DNA of 64,000 nt from positions 140,474 through 204,473 of the forward strand of contig CANNZV010001054.1 in the NCBI GenBank assembly GCA_947561585.1, in the 5' to 3' direction. The DNA comes from Caprella mutica. Its lineage: Eukaryota > Arthropoda > Malacostraca > Amphipoda > Caprellidae. The notes beneath the pieces were generated by a model. The model was not told the DNA's origin and did not search any database. It was given only the letters and a program-made list of their open reading frames with translations. Every line of letters starts with the position of its first letter. Positions within the stretch are counted from its first letter, which is position 1. Below, piece after piece: positions 53,091 to 64,000 of the stretch. The position numbers and the translations under genes are program-made.

Positions 53091-53524
53091 TATAAATAAC
53101 CTAATTCATTTTTATTAATATATTAACATAATTCAATGTGAACCAATAACTATTACATTTTTGCCAAAAATATGACAAATTTCTAGCAAAAAAAGGTATA
53201 GTTACCTATTTCATAGTAAAAAACCAAAGTAAACATTTTGTCACAATCAAACCTGGCAACTTAAGGCATGCATCAATGGAAAATAGAATTTGAATTTAAA
53301 AATGAAGTTGAAGCGAAAGTTGAAAGGAAAACTGAACAAGTGTAGATGCATATATATAGCATATATCTCTCTCAGTGAAATAAACAATGTGTGCAAAATT
53401 ATTTGCTCTTTTAAAATGACACGTGGTTATTAACCAGTGATAACTTTTAACATTTTGTATAACATAAAAATTTAAAATCACATCTTAAACATGTTCATTT
53501 TTCTTTTGCAACTCTATGAACATT

Positions 53525-55643
53525 TCAATTTCCAATGCACATTATGTACGAATTAACCTTGTGTTCATCAGATGATGTGTACATGTAGAATCCTAAAAAA
53601 AAAAAAAATTCTACCATCAGGGTAACCGGAGTACCACGTGAAAATCGGGTTATCGGATTTATAGGTTTCACCGAATGCATCAGTCCAAATATCATTCTCA
53701 AACGTAGCGCCCAAGAACATGTAGTTCTCATGTCTCACAGACATGATCACCTTTTCCTGTCGAAACAAACATTAGTATTAAAAGTTACAAATTAAATACA
53801 TAGAACCTCCTAATTAAGTATCAAACGAGAATGATTCAACTTGTCCAAAAAGGTGCTGCCTGTGTGAGTTTTAGTCAAATACGCTTAACTGTAAGAGGAA
53901 AATGTTCATGATTGATAGAGAATCTTTATTATATTACGATTTTAATTGATACTATATTCACATATTTATATAATACTAAAATTGTAAACTAGTTGAAAAA
54001 TTTACTTCCAGAGGTAGAACTAATTACCTAAGTAACACACTAGGCTTCGAGGGGCTAGTTGCGAATTTAACTAATTATACTCTAACCGACCACAAAATAT
54101 CATTCCTGGTTCGTGGACATTGGTTATACGTTATACGTATTCATCACGAATAAAGTGGCTCTGCTGCAATACTAATTTTCTAGTTATATGATTTAAAAAC
54201 TTATATATAATATCCAATACAGACCCGAATTGTCTTTGGTGCTGGGAGCATCTCAAAGTTCAAACCATGGCATTGAAGAACCTAACTACAAAGAAAGATA
54301 ATTTCCTTCACTACAAACAAATGGTTTAAATTTCAATTTTATTTCACTCTAAACCGAAAAAAATGGAGTTGAATTAATATTTCATAATTACATGTGATAT
54401 TCCAAATGGAGTTGCAAGCTAGCTTGTCATGCCAGAAAAATATAGCAATAATTCTACCCAACTGTCGAATTAGCTCAAAGCTATAGTCCTCTCCAGGCTC
54501 CGGAGGAAAAATGAGTTCATTACAAATTATTATAGAACTAAAGTCTATGATCATTATTCTGCAAGCTGCATACAATTCGGTTCAGTATATATTTTATTAT
54601 TTACCTTTAAAGATATCAATACTCTGAGAGCAACAATTGTACGAACACTAACCTAACGCTGAAGAAGAAGATTTTACACTCTTTTATCGAATTTTGAAAT
54701 CGTTATTCGTTTGTATAATAAGTTTATCCAATTTTTAATGGATTTATTAAACCTAATACCTATATAGTTGACAATCAAAACGAAATGGTGTACATTCTTT
54801 TTCTTCAGACTGAATATTAGAAAGACGGAAGTAAAATAGGTATTGTAGAGTTTTGATTATATCATTTTTTGAGAGCATATAAAATTAAAAATATGCTATC
54901 AACTTTCATGCGGTTTGCAGAAAAATGATAACACTAACATTATCCTCATTGATTAAAGCAATAAAAATTTGCCTGGATGGTACCTTTAATATTAGTCAGC
55001 CACATTGGGAAAAAGAATCATATACGTAATAATGAAAAAAATATTTCTGCTTGCCTTAAGTCTAATGAATCTTTCTCACAAAGTGAAAAGATTCAATTAT
55101 GTGTTTTATGACAGTCAGGTAAATACTTAGAATTCTTGTGGGGAGTTGAACCTATGAGAATTAGTTGAACCACCCAAACATCTAAAGTTACTATTTTAAT
55201 AGAACTCTACTGCTTGTGTAATTACAAAGAAATATATAACACATTTTAAGTTGGACGTTCGTTACCATTCCACTCGTCCATTAAATTAACCAATTCAGAA
55301 TGAATATACAAACTGGATCACCAAATAACGAACACTCTCAGTTAAAGAGCACATATTCAAATTAATATCCCCTACACGAGTATTTAACAAAGTCAAACAT
55401 GATGTGGAAATATTCAAGATTTAGTGAAATATATATCTATATTATAAATTGTTAGAAGTGTTAGTTTACTCGGTGTTCATCGTTTCCCTAGTTGGTAGAC
55501 CTACCTGACCTGTAAGTCGATCGGATAAATGTGCTGCGCATATCCACAATTCTCTTGTTCCTGTATGTAGACATCCTGTAGATGTTCTCTTTAATGGTTC
55601 CTGCTGCACCCTCTACTATGCTAACCAGCTGGCATCTGATAGG
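53525..55643 (-). pseudogene. Partial inverted paralogue of the PAN/lectin-like gene, frameshifted at T14
   Basis: Two minus-strand exons match the plus-strand gene. Exon 2-like, 55643 down to about 55505, encodes PIRCQLVSIVEG...NIYRMSTYRNKRIVDM with acceptor cttccactag. Exon 4-like, 53756 down to 53525, starts EKVIMSVRHENYMFLGATF, includes the lectin-like WTDAFG and PIFTWYSGYPDG, and ends NSYIMCIGN-stop. Between the last two pieces the frame shifts by one at a run of 14 T (minus strand; A14 on plus at 53596-53609), so the exon is 232 nt rather than a multiple of three. I could not place the PAN exon 1. An exon 3 candidate near 54490-54540 (CNELIFPPEP, compare IPPP in the paralogue) is weak because its phase does not fit. 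The frameshift may be a homopolymer assembly error, so this could still be a live gene; otherwise it is a decaying copy. Confidence 0.55.
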
Positions 55644-56200
55644 CTAGTGGAAGAAATTAACTTTTACTATATAGTAGAAATAATTGAACGATATTGTACA
55701 ATATACATTCATAAGTCAAAGTGTTAATACATTATTCGTGAGCTCTATGACGAAGGAAGAATACGGTTACATCTTTGGCCACACAACTTGAGCTATAGTA
55801 TGTGTTGCTGAACAAAATAACTTTTATAGTAGCTTCCTGTTGAACTACACCAATAAAACTTCAAGATTTTTCAGCTTCTATATTTTTGTCAAGTGTCTTT
55901 TCAAGGGGTACACAATAGACGCCTCAGGTCTGCGCATAGAGTCACATCTTCCAGGTCAACGCATCTTTTTCTCTTATAGCTGCACGTGGTTACACGTTGC
56001 CCTGTTGCCTGCCGCAAGCAGCAAGATTTAGCTTGTTGCCTGGCGTTGAACAGCTTCCTACCACCGGTGGGAAGGATTTTTGTTGCCGGCAACGAAGAGA
56101 ATGTTTATAGTATTGATGTCAAAATAATTCATTAGTTATGCCAAACAATGTCGCATTTTCTTTGTTCAAAAATTTGGATTAGAAAATGGTCAATGACATA

Positions 56201-57839
56201 CAGTAGCAGACAAAATATAAGGGTAGGCAGAAACAAGTTATCTAAATCATTAATTTCATAAAAAGTACAAAACACACATTATTGAAATTTTGCACGTATT
56301 TTCATATAGAGCTCATATTTATTCTAATGAAATTTTAAAGCATTTAGAATAGTTATTTATTCTAGGAATAGTTCCATATTTTACTTCGAACACTAAATTT
56401 AGCTTTGGTCAAAAGTTAATGGTAGCCATCATAAACTTTGAATATTCGCGGATATTGGCAATTAACTTATTTTTTTTGAATAATTCTTTACTATGTCACT
56501 TCAATACATCTTCTACCACAAAATTCTACAAATTTGGCACAATATGAAGGAGTTATCCATCTTCTATTCATCCTCGAGAAATGTCCACAATTCTTCCACA
56601 ATTCTTGTGTTTCTTCTCTGAGTACAGTCTCCAATTATTATCCAAATAATCTCAATTCGATTGAGGTCAGGACTCTGTGAAAGCCAGCTCATTAGAGCAA
56701 TTTCTTCATCTTCTAATAGAGTCGTAACTTTTTTATCTGAGTAGTAGTGTACGTTGTCCTGCTTGAAACTCTGTGGTTGAGGGTCAGCTGCTTGTTGATA
56801 GGGGAGAGTATGATGACGAAAAAGCTTTTTTATACTTCTGCAATAACTCCTCCTCGTAGACGAACAATGGGACCAGGTCCAGTAGAAAAAATGACCACCT
56901 AGACCTACACACTACCTCCTCCAAAATTAACTGTTTTCTTGATGCAGTTCAGAGTTAACATTTCCCCTACTTTACGTTTAATTTGTACTTTCCTATGAGA
57001 ACCAAAGACATCTATTTTCCTTCCATCATCCCTAGAATGTATTTTCGACCACTGATCAATCGACCAAACGACATACTCATGACAAAACACAAGTATCACT
57101 TTTCGTTTCTTTTTTGAGATTGAAAGCTTCGATGCAGGGACAAATTATTGCAAACCAACTTATTAAAGTCGTAGCAAAAAGTAGACTGGGACACCGTACC
57201 ACCAGACATGACATCTATCTCACGAAAAATTTGAACAGAAGTGTTGAAACTACCTTGCAAGCTACTTTGAAGACTTGCATGATCTTCTCTCAGCAATGCT
57301 TTGGGAAGTCTACCATTCTTCGGTTTGGAATCAACAACTCCATACTGCTTATGTTGAGCCACAATATGTTGCACAATCGTTTTGGACCTTCGTGTGACAA
57401 TAGAAATCTCTTGCAACTACAATTAGAGACTGTATCAGAGGGGAAACTTGTGGACATTTCTTGAGGATGAATAGAATAGAAGATGGATAACTCCTTCATA
57501 TTGTGCAAAATTATTAGCATTTTGTGATAGAAGATGTATTAGAGTGATATAGCAAAGAATTATTCACAAATTATTAAGTTAATTGCCAATATCCGCGAAT
57601 ATTTCAAAGTTTATGATGGTTACCCTTAACTTTTGCCAAGAGCAAAATTTAGTGTTTGAAGTAATATATGGAACTATTCCTAGAATATTTATTCAAATGC
57701 TTTGAAATTTCATACGAATACATATGAGCTCAATATGAATATACGTGCAAAATTTCAATAATGTGTGTTCTGTACTTTTCATGAAATTAAAGATTTAGAT
57801 AACTTGTTTTTGCCTACCCTTATATTTTGTCCGCTACTG
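56201..57839 (-). mobile_element. Tc1-like transposon with about 395-bp terminal inverted repeats
   Basis: The ends are cagtagcagacaaaatataa (56201) and its inverse at 57839, flanked on both sides by TA, the Tc1/mariner target duplication. The arms run about 56201-56595 and 57446-57839 and pair throughout with scattered mismatches, so the copy is old. The inner part of the left arm includes the 3' end of the transposase frame, so the right arm carries an inverted copy of that coding end. Total length 1639 bp is typical for a Tc1 element; arms this long are at the high end of the family. Confidence 0.85.
56564..57500 (-). pseudogene. Degenerate Tc1-like DD34E transposase
   Basis: Pieces in family order on the minus strand: an N-terminal paired-type helix-turn-helix region (57096-57416) with QEISIVTRRSKTIVQHIV, the linker motif NGRLPKALLRED and GGTVSQSTFCYDFNKL; a middle block (56905-57099) with DGRKIDVFGS and TVNFGGGSV; then GPGPIVRLRG; and a catalytic C-terminus with SFKQDNVHYYSDKK and SQSPDLNRIEIIW, ending LWTFLEDE-stop at 56564. 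From the Asp of QDN to the Glu of NRIE there are 34 residues, the DD34E spacing. The blocks lie in different frames with stops between them, and the first catalytic Asp context (VVWSIDQW) is abnormal, so no active enzyme can be made. It moved DNA by cut-and-paste when intact. Confidence 0.8.
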
Positions 57840-58274
57840 TACTACAGTATTCGCGAATATGAACGTTAGAGATTATTCATAGTCACTGTATGGAGTATAT
57901 AAATATCACAAACTTATTTTATTTATTTAATGACATAAATAATTTAATTAAATCTTTGGTTTTCATATATTTATATCAGTATATATATATATATAATAAC
58001 AGTCAATGTTATCATATTTTATATCAAACACTTTCCTTGTGAGTATTCCAACAAAAGAATAAATCAATCTAAATGACTTACCATAAATGATAATTGCTGT
58101 AATTTTCTATACGTACAATTTAATGATTCTTCTCATTGATTACCATACTTTAATATTCAAAATTAATGACTTCTATATTTACTAACTATATTACAAATAA
58201 ACTAAACTGTTCTTTGTTCACACAGCATTGAGTGTGTGAGTAAGACTTCGTAGATACATACACTCAGTACCAAA

Positions 58275-59544
58275 ATGGTGAAGGTTGAGACAGCAACGTT
58301 TAACTTCATTTCGTCCGTCTACTCCGCCCTATGGAGCGTCCAAACGCCCCTGTCGGATAATGCGCTCAACATTTACCAATGTGGATGGGCGTGTGAGGCG
58401 TATGACAACTGCGGAGGTTTCACCTGGAATCACACGCAGGTAAGAAATATGAAAAACATGAAATTCAAGTTAGTAAAAAACGTTACGAAAACTGTATTCT
58501 TGCTCAGTTCGAGAGCTCACAAATTCGAAAACAATTTGGCTCGAATATGATAGACTTCATTATGATTGATTTCTTTAGTAGTATTTAATTAATTTCACTA
58601 GATCGTCCGCTGCCTGCTGGTCACCATAGAAGAAGGAAGTGAAGAAGGAACCATTACCGGGAACGTCTACAGGATGGCTACATACAGGAACAAGAGACTC
58701 GTTGACATGAACACTGTGAAAGATACCAAATTCGTGTAGGTTTACCACATTGCATCACACAGATCTCATAAAAAACCGTTTAGATTTTCTGCAAATTTAA
58801 AGATATGAAATGAAAGATTTTGACGCTATCAAATACTTGTGTGTTGCGGTTTTAATTGAATACGTGTTCTTTAAAGATCCCCTCTACTCTTAATTAAAAT
58901 TCCGCTGGAAATGAAGTAAATTTTAAGAATTTCTATTAGATTCAATAGAAGAATAAAAAAAAATTACCTCGTATTATCGTATTTGTTAAAAGTGGTGGAA
59001 ATTATTTTCTTTTCAGTGAGTATCGACGCGTGTGTACGAAAATGGAAGAGTCTCATATGATTCCACCACCAACTACAGTGCGGGTCTGTATTAGATAATA
59101 AATATCACTTCTCTACTTATTTTCAACAAAATAAAATTTCATTCACATAATTATCTTCAAAAAATGGTCCGGTTAGAGGACTCAGAGCAGTAAATAGTAA
59201 ATGAATTGAATAACCTAAGTGATAACTTGAAAACTAAAGTGAATTTAAAATTTAAAATTGGTTGAATTAGTTAATGTAGCTTTAAATATCATTGTCTACA
59301 TTAACAGGAAAAGGTGATCATGTCAGTGAGACCTGAGAACAAAATATTCTTGGATGCGTTGTTTGATATCAACAACATGACGGATAGCTTCGGCAGGGAA
59401 TACAACCCCAATGACCCTCTTTTTATTTGGGACGGAAATTACCTTCGTGACAAGAACAGGGTACTCGTACGAAAAGGATTTATAATGCAGACAGTACTAC
59501 AAGCTTCCTGGCATGATTTGTACGTAATGTGCATTGAGGATTAA
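58275..59544 (+). CDS. Four-exon gene: PAN/apple domain plus C-type-lectin-like protein
   Basis: Spliced model: exons 58275-58439, 58602-58735, 59017-59083 and 59308-59544, total 603 nt, 200 residues. Introns are GT-AG (donors gtaaga, gtaggt, gtctgt; acceptors ttcactag, cttttcag, attaacag) and the phases join without a stop. Exon 1 carries a PAN/apple-like core, YQCGWACEAYDNCGGFTW, and exon 2 supplies the next Cys in VRCLLVTIEEG, matching the family pattern of paired Cys in short disulfide-bound modules that bind protein or carbohydrate. Exon 4 (about residues 123-200) looks like a shortened C-type lectin-like fold: NDPLFIWDGNY followed by a C-terminal LYVMCIED. The ATG sits in a good context (caaaATGg), but no signal peptide is visible, so a 5' exon may be missing; in-frame stops lie just upstream. 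The minus-strand paralogue at 53525-55643 shares exons 2 and 4 and the same acceptor sites, which supports the model. Exon structure is seen; the ligand is unknown. Confidence 0.7.
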
Positions 59545-60079
59545 AATGTACATTAAGTTGCAGACATTTTCCTGTTTCCACACACAATCCCATTGCGCCT
59601 ATTCCCATCCCTAAGTACAATTTCAAACGATAACTAGTTTCCACTTGTTCTGTCATTTTTTAATTTTCCTTCCCGACCACTTAATTCCCAAACTGCTTTT
59701 TCTAAGAAGTTTTTCCGGCTTCTGTTTCTAACGTGTGCGCAATCTGAACTCCGAATGTGACTTATCCCACATGAAGATGCTGCAAAGGATACACTGTGTT
59801 TCGCTCCAGGATGCTTAAAGTTTCTCATACGGAGAAAATCCATCACGAGTCCTTGGTGTTTCCTATCGAGAAGATTATGGACATGAGAGTGACCCAACTT
59901 TTTGAGTCTTCTTCATGCTAGTCCCACCTCCTTCAACACTATTTCTCTCCCAATGAATGACGAAAAAGTCAAATCCACAACACAACGGGACTCAGTTCTT
60001 TCTCTCTACAACCGGTTCGTGGTTACATCTACTCTCTTCACCTGGCGGTACTGCCTATTGTTTGTCCGGATTAGATACC
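59545..60079. other. 3' flank of the PAN/lectin-like gene
   Basis: GC-richer than average, with opposed short frames (87 and 61 codons) but no motif. No AATAAA was seen close after the stop. Confidence 0.45.
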
Positions 60080-60240
60080 ATTGTTGAAGTATAATCGAAT
60101 TCATCTCACTCGACTTCATTGTGGTTATCATCCGGCTCTTCTTACGTACGAATATAAAATTCCTCCGAATATATGCCCCATTTACTGGCGATGTGGAGCC
60201 TACCCAGATGATCTATTCCAACTTATGGTTACATTTCGAA
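60080..60240 (+). pseudogene. Possible LINE (non-LTR) ORF2 tail fragment
   Basis: One frame reads NRIHLTRLHCGYHPALLTYE, then KIPPNICPIYWRCGAYPDDLF. This resembles the RNase H-adjacent tail of Jockey/R1-type reverse transcriptases, which have an LTRLR-GH-L segment followed by PP-C--C. The fragment is short, with no reverse transcriptase core visible in this window. It could instead be chance similarity. Confidence 0.35.
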
Positions 60241-61228
60241 TATAATTTTGATCTTTAGTACGGATATTCACTTTCTTTCTTGACCTCTGGACCGACCCCT
60301 CCCGCTCTCTCTCCCGTTACATGAGTGCGAGAAAAGTGTCTCTGGGGTCTAAACAGTAGATCCCCTTTTTTCAGTTTTTCTTTATTTTATTTCTAAAATG
60401 TTTGTGTGTTTTCTATTCATCTCAATTTTTGTGGATTTCGGGGTACATTTCTTCCCTTCATGAACGTGCACAGGGTATTTGCTGTGGCTCAATAGAGGCA
60501 ATTTTGTGGTAGCCTCTATGTTCACTATAATTATTTTATGAATAATAACCTTTATATTTACCTCCACCTATTAAAGTGTGTCTTATTTAGAGTAACTAAC
60601 TTATTTAATGTAACTTTATAATCAAAGGAGCGCAAATGTCTTTACCAGTTTTGATAGTTTCTAGTCCACATGTAATCCCTAGAACGATAAAAGGTCAATA
60701 TAATATTTCTTTTATTTCTATAATTACAATCTACATACTCTAGCTAGTAATTTAAATTTAATTCTATTTATTCAGTTACAGCACTTAGACCGTTCCAAAT
60801 TTTTATAAGATATTCATAATTAGTATATTTGAGATTAGGCTTGAATACTCCTTTTGTTTAATACTCTTAGGAAATGTCTTTTCGATTGAATTGTAATTAG
60901 AAATGTCTTCAAAATAAGGTATTATTCAGTCAAAAAATATTATATATTATCTAGCAAAAGTTATATGATAAGTAAGAAAGATACATCTTTGGTGTATCTT
61001 ATTGTAGTATAACATCTTTGGTAAATATTATGTAGTATAACATCTTTGGATACTGATATACTAAATATCTCTCAACATTTTAATAATAATACCGGCACGA
61101 TTTAAATGCAAATTGTAACTGATAAAGTAATATTATTAAATGTAAGTTTCTTCTCAAATACAAACACTTTCATCTCTGATGTTGTTTTACTTTGCAATTT
61201 ATTGATTCTAATTTATAGTATATACGTA

Positions 61229-61957
61229 CAGGGTGGGGAAAATCAAATGGCATAGTTTAGATTTTTTTTAAAGACAATAATTTTCCATTAAAAAAGAGGA
61301 CAAAATCTTTACAGAAGAGGAAATTCCTTCAGGAACTACGAGTGAGGGTTTCAATTCCCTGAAGGGGTGGACCCGACCCTCTAAAACTTCTCCTTCGCGG
61401 CTGAGAGGATGCTGAAGGCATTCCCTTTCAGGATCGCAAGAGACATTCGCTGTTGGAACCAAGAGACATTCGCTGTTGGAACCAAGAGACATTCGTTGTC
61501 TCAACAAGGCGTCTACCTATATACTTCAAGATTGAAGATTTCGTACTGCCGTACGCCCCTGTGGTCTCTATAGCAATTGGCTCAAATATGTATGCATCTC
61601 CAAGTTAAAAATCGCTTAATTTATTATAATTCATTGTTGATTTAAATCAGTATAAAATGCCATTTGTGTGATCACTTTTTGAAGATGTCATCAGGAAGAT
61701 GGTGCGCAATTTGTACCGATGCACTGTTGAAGACCACGTCTGAAGTTTTCTTTCGCTCTTCGGCACATCACAGCGATTTCCTCCCGAATACCTATCTCCA
61801 ATTCTTCCAAATTTTGTGGCCTTCTTTTGAACAATTCACTTTTGAACCACTTTTCCCAGAAGGAGAAGTCGCAAATGCTCATATCCGGTGAGCTTGGGAG
61901 CCACTCGATATCATCCCTTCGATGCCATGATTTCACGATTTTGAATTTAAGGTGCAA
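61229..61957 (-). mobile_element. Mariner-superfamily remnant with transposase C-terminus
   Basis: The minus-strand frame 61957-61691 reads IEWLPSSPDMSICDFSFWEKW, then FKRRPQNLEELEIGIREEIA and RGLQQCIGTN. This is the C-terminal catalytic block and tail of an IS630-Tc1-mariner transposase (family knowledge: WP..SPDL.P.DFFLW...P.NLEEL...IREEI). An element end, cagggtggggaaaatcaaat, follows a TA at 61227-61228. The N-terminal half and the opposite terminus were not found, and the middle (61310-61510) is an unrelated-looking module, so this is a broken copy. Confidence 0.7.
61438..61500 (+). repeat. 23-bp triplicate in the mariner remnant
   Basis: A unit beginning aagagacattcgctgttgga starts at 61438, 61461 and 61484; the last copy is partial. 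It lies in a GC-richer module (61310-61510) whose origin I do not recognise. Confidence 0.85.
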
Positions 61958-62059
61958 TATTTACTCTCACTGTGATACTGTTTATCAGTAAGGCTTACAT
62001 ATTATGATTATAAATAAAAAATTACAAAATTATACTAATGGGCCGGAAAAACGTAATTT

Positions 62060-62340
62060 ACCTTAAGGGTTGACGGTTCAGTTCAATATTCTTTACTGCA
62101 TTTCACGTAAAGCCGATGATGCACTAGCAGCAATTGCTGCATTGGTTGTGGCCCGAAATTCATGCAGCCCGCCAAATGGAGCATTCATACTGGCAGTGCC
62201 GGTCAGGTCACGCTCCGCTCACGGTCCGGTCACGATCCAATCCAAAGATATTTCGACTGGAGCGTGAGCGGAGCGTTGCCGGTGTGAACTACCACAGCAA
62301 ACCAGTCACGGTCCAGTTTTATTATTCCGGTGCTTTTCTT
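62060..62340. mobile_element. Probable PIF/Harbinger-like fragment with a palindromic terminus
   Basis: A GC-rich island in AT-rich surroundings. The sequence cgctccgctcacg near 62210 is inverted as cgtgagcggagcg near 62263, next to gttgccggtgtgaactacca, which resembles Harbinger-type termini. A frame with RKADDALAAIAALVVA precedes it. No matching far end or target duplication was located, so the class is inferred. Confidence 0.35.
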
Positions 62341-62369
62341 GAATATTATACATATTTCTTACATTAGAG

Positions 62370-63606
62370 GCTTAATATACAACCAGTCTTTCTCTAGGAG
62401 TGATTGTTTATTCATTGTGGCATGTTCTTTTTTCTTAAATCATTTTCAATTTCAGACAGATTTTTTCAAAAGTTACAATAGATTAGTCATTCGAAGATAA
62501 CTGAAAAATTGAGTTTCGGCATTTATTAGATGAGGATACAACCCGGATAGATATCCGTCGAACGTCCTATCTTTTAGCATAGGATAAACAAAATCTCTTT
62601 TTTTCTTTGTTTGTTTTCTCTCATTCTGTTCATCAATTAAGTGCAATGATAATCATTGCAAAATCAGATGATACGGGATCAGTGTAAATTCATCGCGTGT
62701 AAATTCATCGCGTGGTAAATTCATCGCGTGGTAAATTCATCGCGTGGTAATTTCATCGCAGGTAAATTCATCGCATATAGTAAATCATCGGTGACATATA
62801 ACAGGAAGGTAGATAATACAAATGATAGAGAGGTAAATAATAGATGATTTTGTAATAATATTTTATAAAACTCTTCTATATTAAACATTGACTGCAGTGA
62901 ACAGGTTTCAACAAATTCACATTAACTTTCAAGTCGACATGTATGTTCTAATAATTTCAGCATGTCTTGGTGGGCCACGGCTATCTTTAAATACCAACAT
63001 TTTTATTTCCTATTGCCTCTTCATTTAAAATAGCTACATTCTTATTTTCTACTGGCTACATCCTAACTCATTCACTACGCAGGAGTTCACTATAGTGGGT
63101 CCGTAAGAAGGAAATTTGTGGCTTACATGAATTATCTCATAACAAAAAATATAGTAGTTTAAAAGAATTATAGTTTGAAAAGATTCAAACTCAACGGGAA
63201 ATCCATAATAATAGAGGTTATTTAAACTCTGCGTTGAAGGTTTTTTCAGATATCAAGCTTTCGAATAGAAAGATTTCTATTCATCATCAGGAGAAGGGTG
63301 GAAAAACCTGGACCTGACAATGAATTTTATGACCAATGGTTGTATGTTGGATACCGTCTTTCTATTTAAGCTATATATCCTAAAGTTTATTAATATTAAT
63401 TAACAATCTATTTAGTATTGAGATATGAGACAAAAATTAGAAAATTTGTTACTAACTTAGCTATTGCTTGCTACATTAATTCTCTAGAATATTTTTACTT
63501 TCTATATATCTGTTACAAAATCAAGTGTGTTTTATCTCCTTGTTTCTATGTATGTTCTCTATTCATATTTATCTTCTCTATTCCTATACATTAATTGTTG
63601 CTATAC
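62370..63606. other. Unique AT-rich sequence around the cgcg repeat
   Basis: No gene or element recognised outside 62686-62790. The same applies to 60300-61200. Confidence 0.5.
62686..62790 (+). repeat. 16-18-bp repeat, about 6 copies
   Basis: The unit is taaattcatcgcgtgg, each with a cgcg centre. Confidence 0.9.
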
Positions 63607-64000
63607 GTGTGTCCTCTTGATCCATATGTGTGTCCTATGGATCTTAAGTGTGTCTTGTTGATCAAAAGTGTGTCCTGTAGATCTTATGTGTGTCCTGTTA
63701 ATCCTAAGAGTTTCCTGTAGATCTTAAGTGGGTCCTATTGATCCTAAATGTGTCCTATTGATCCTAAGTGTGTCCTGTTGATCTTATGTGTGTCTTGTTG
63801 ATCCTAAGAGTTTCCTCCAGATCTTAAGTGTGTACAGTTGAACCTAAGTGTGTCCTATTGATCCTAAGTGTGTCCTATTGATCCTAAGTGTGTCCTATTG
63901 ATCCTAAGTGTGTCCTGTTGATACTATGGTGTCCTGATGATCCTAAGTGTGTCCTGATGATCCTATGTGTGTCCTGATGATCCTAAGTGTGTCCTGATTG
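63607..64000 (+). repeat. About 20-bp repeat running off the window
   Basis: The unit is tgtgtcctgttgatcctaag, with variants. The array is open-ended at 64000, so its size is unknown. Confidence 0.94.

Noticed and set aside
59634..60087. 87-codon minus and 61-codon plus frames beside the PAN/lectin-like gene
   Set aside because: No motif; the plus frame may be part of the LINE remnant but the link is not visible.

Overview
This is a eukaryotic, AT-rich, non-coding-dominated window, most likely from an arthropod and probably an insect. The basis is GT-AG introns, TA-flanked Tc1/mariner-type elements, a mariner-type transposase fragment of the kind common in insect genomes, and very low gene density. 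No bacterial-style genes, rRNA, tRNA or CRISPR were recognised. One assembly gap (24 N) lies at 46153-46176.

Bases 1-46,000 are almost entirely tandem repeats and small inverted-repeat transposons. About 35 distinct minisatellite arrays (units of roughly 14-61 bp, up to about 90 copies) cover about 26 kb of the window by my hand sum, near 40%. The largest are at 3950-6720 (36 bp), 8105-9713 (21 bp), 17672-19412 (20 bp), 20025-22296 (24 bp), 29933-31576 (26 bp), 33663-35160 (18 bp) and 35292-36690 (17 bp). Several show higher-order repeat structure. Many unrelated units carry a GTAC-centred core (agtaca, gtacag, ctgtacag). The many long open frames in these arrays, often in three or more frames at once, are by-products of stop-free repeat units and are not annotated as genes.

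Scattered between the arrays are about 19 copies of one foldback element family (ends gggtaagtt...aacttaccc, TA target duplication, arms of about 50-75 bp). It has at least two subfamilies, solo arms, and one copy split by a PIF/Harbinger-like element that itself contains a 43-bp minisatellite (48474-49912).

Bases 46,000-64,000 hold less tandem repeat. There is a 25-bp array at 51951-52912, a short pogo/Tigger-like element (50694-51179), a degenerate Tc1-like DD34E transposon with about 395-bp terminal inverted repeats (56201-57839), a mariner-type transposase fragment (61229-61957), a probable Harbinger fragment (62060-62340) and a probable LINE tail (60080-60240). The only convincing host gene is a four-exon plus-strand gene (58275-59544) for a PAN/apple plus C-type-lectin-like protein. 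A partial, frameshifted paralogue lies on the minus strand at 53525-55643, with the Tc1-like element between them. The genes are a local inverted duplicate pair. Everything else is repeat biology, with no operon-like cooperation.
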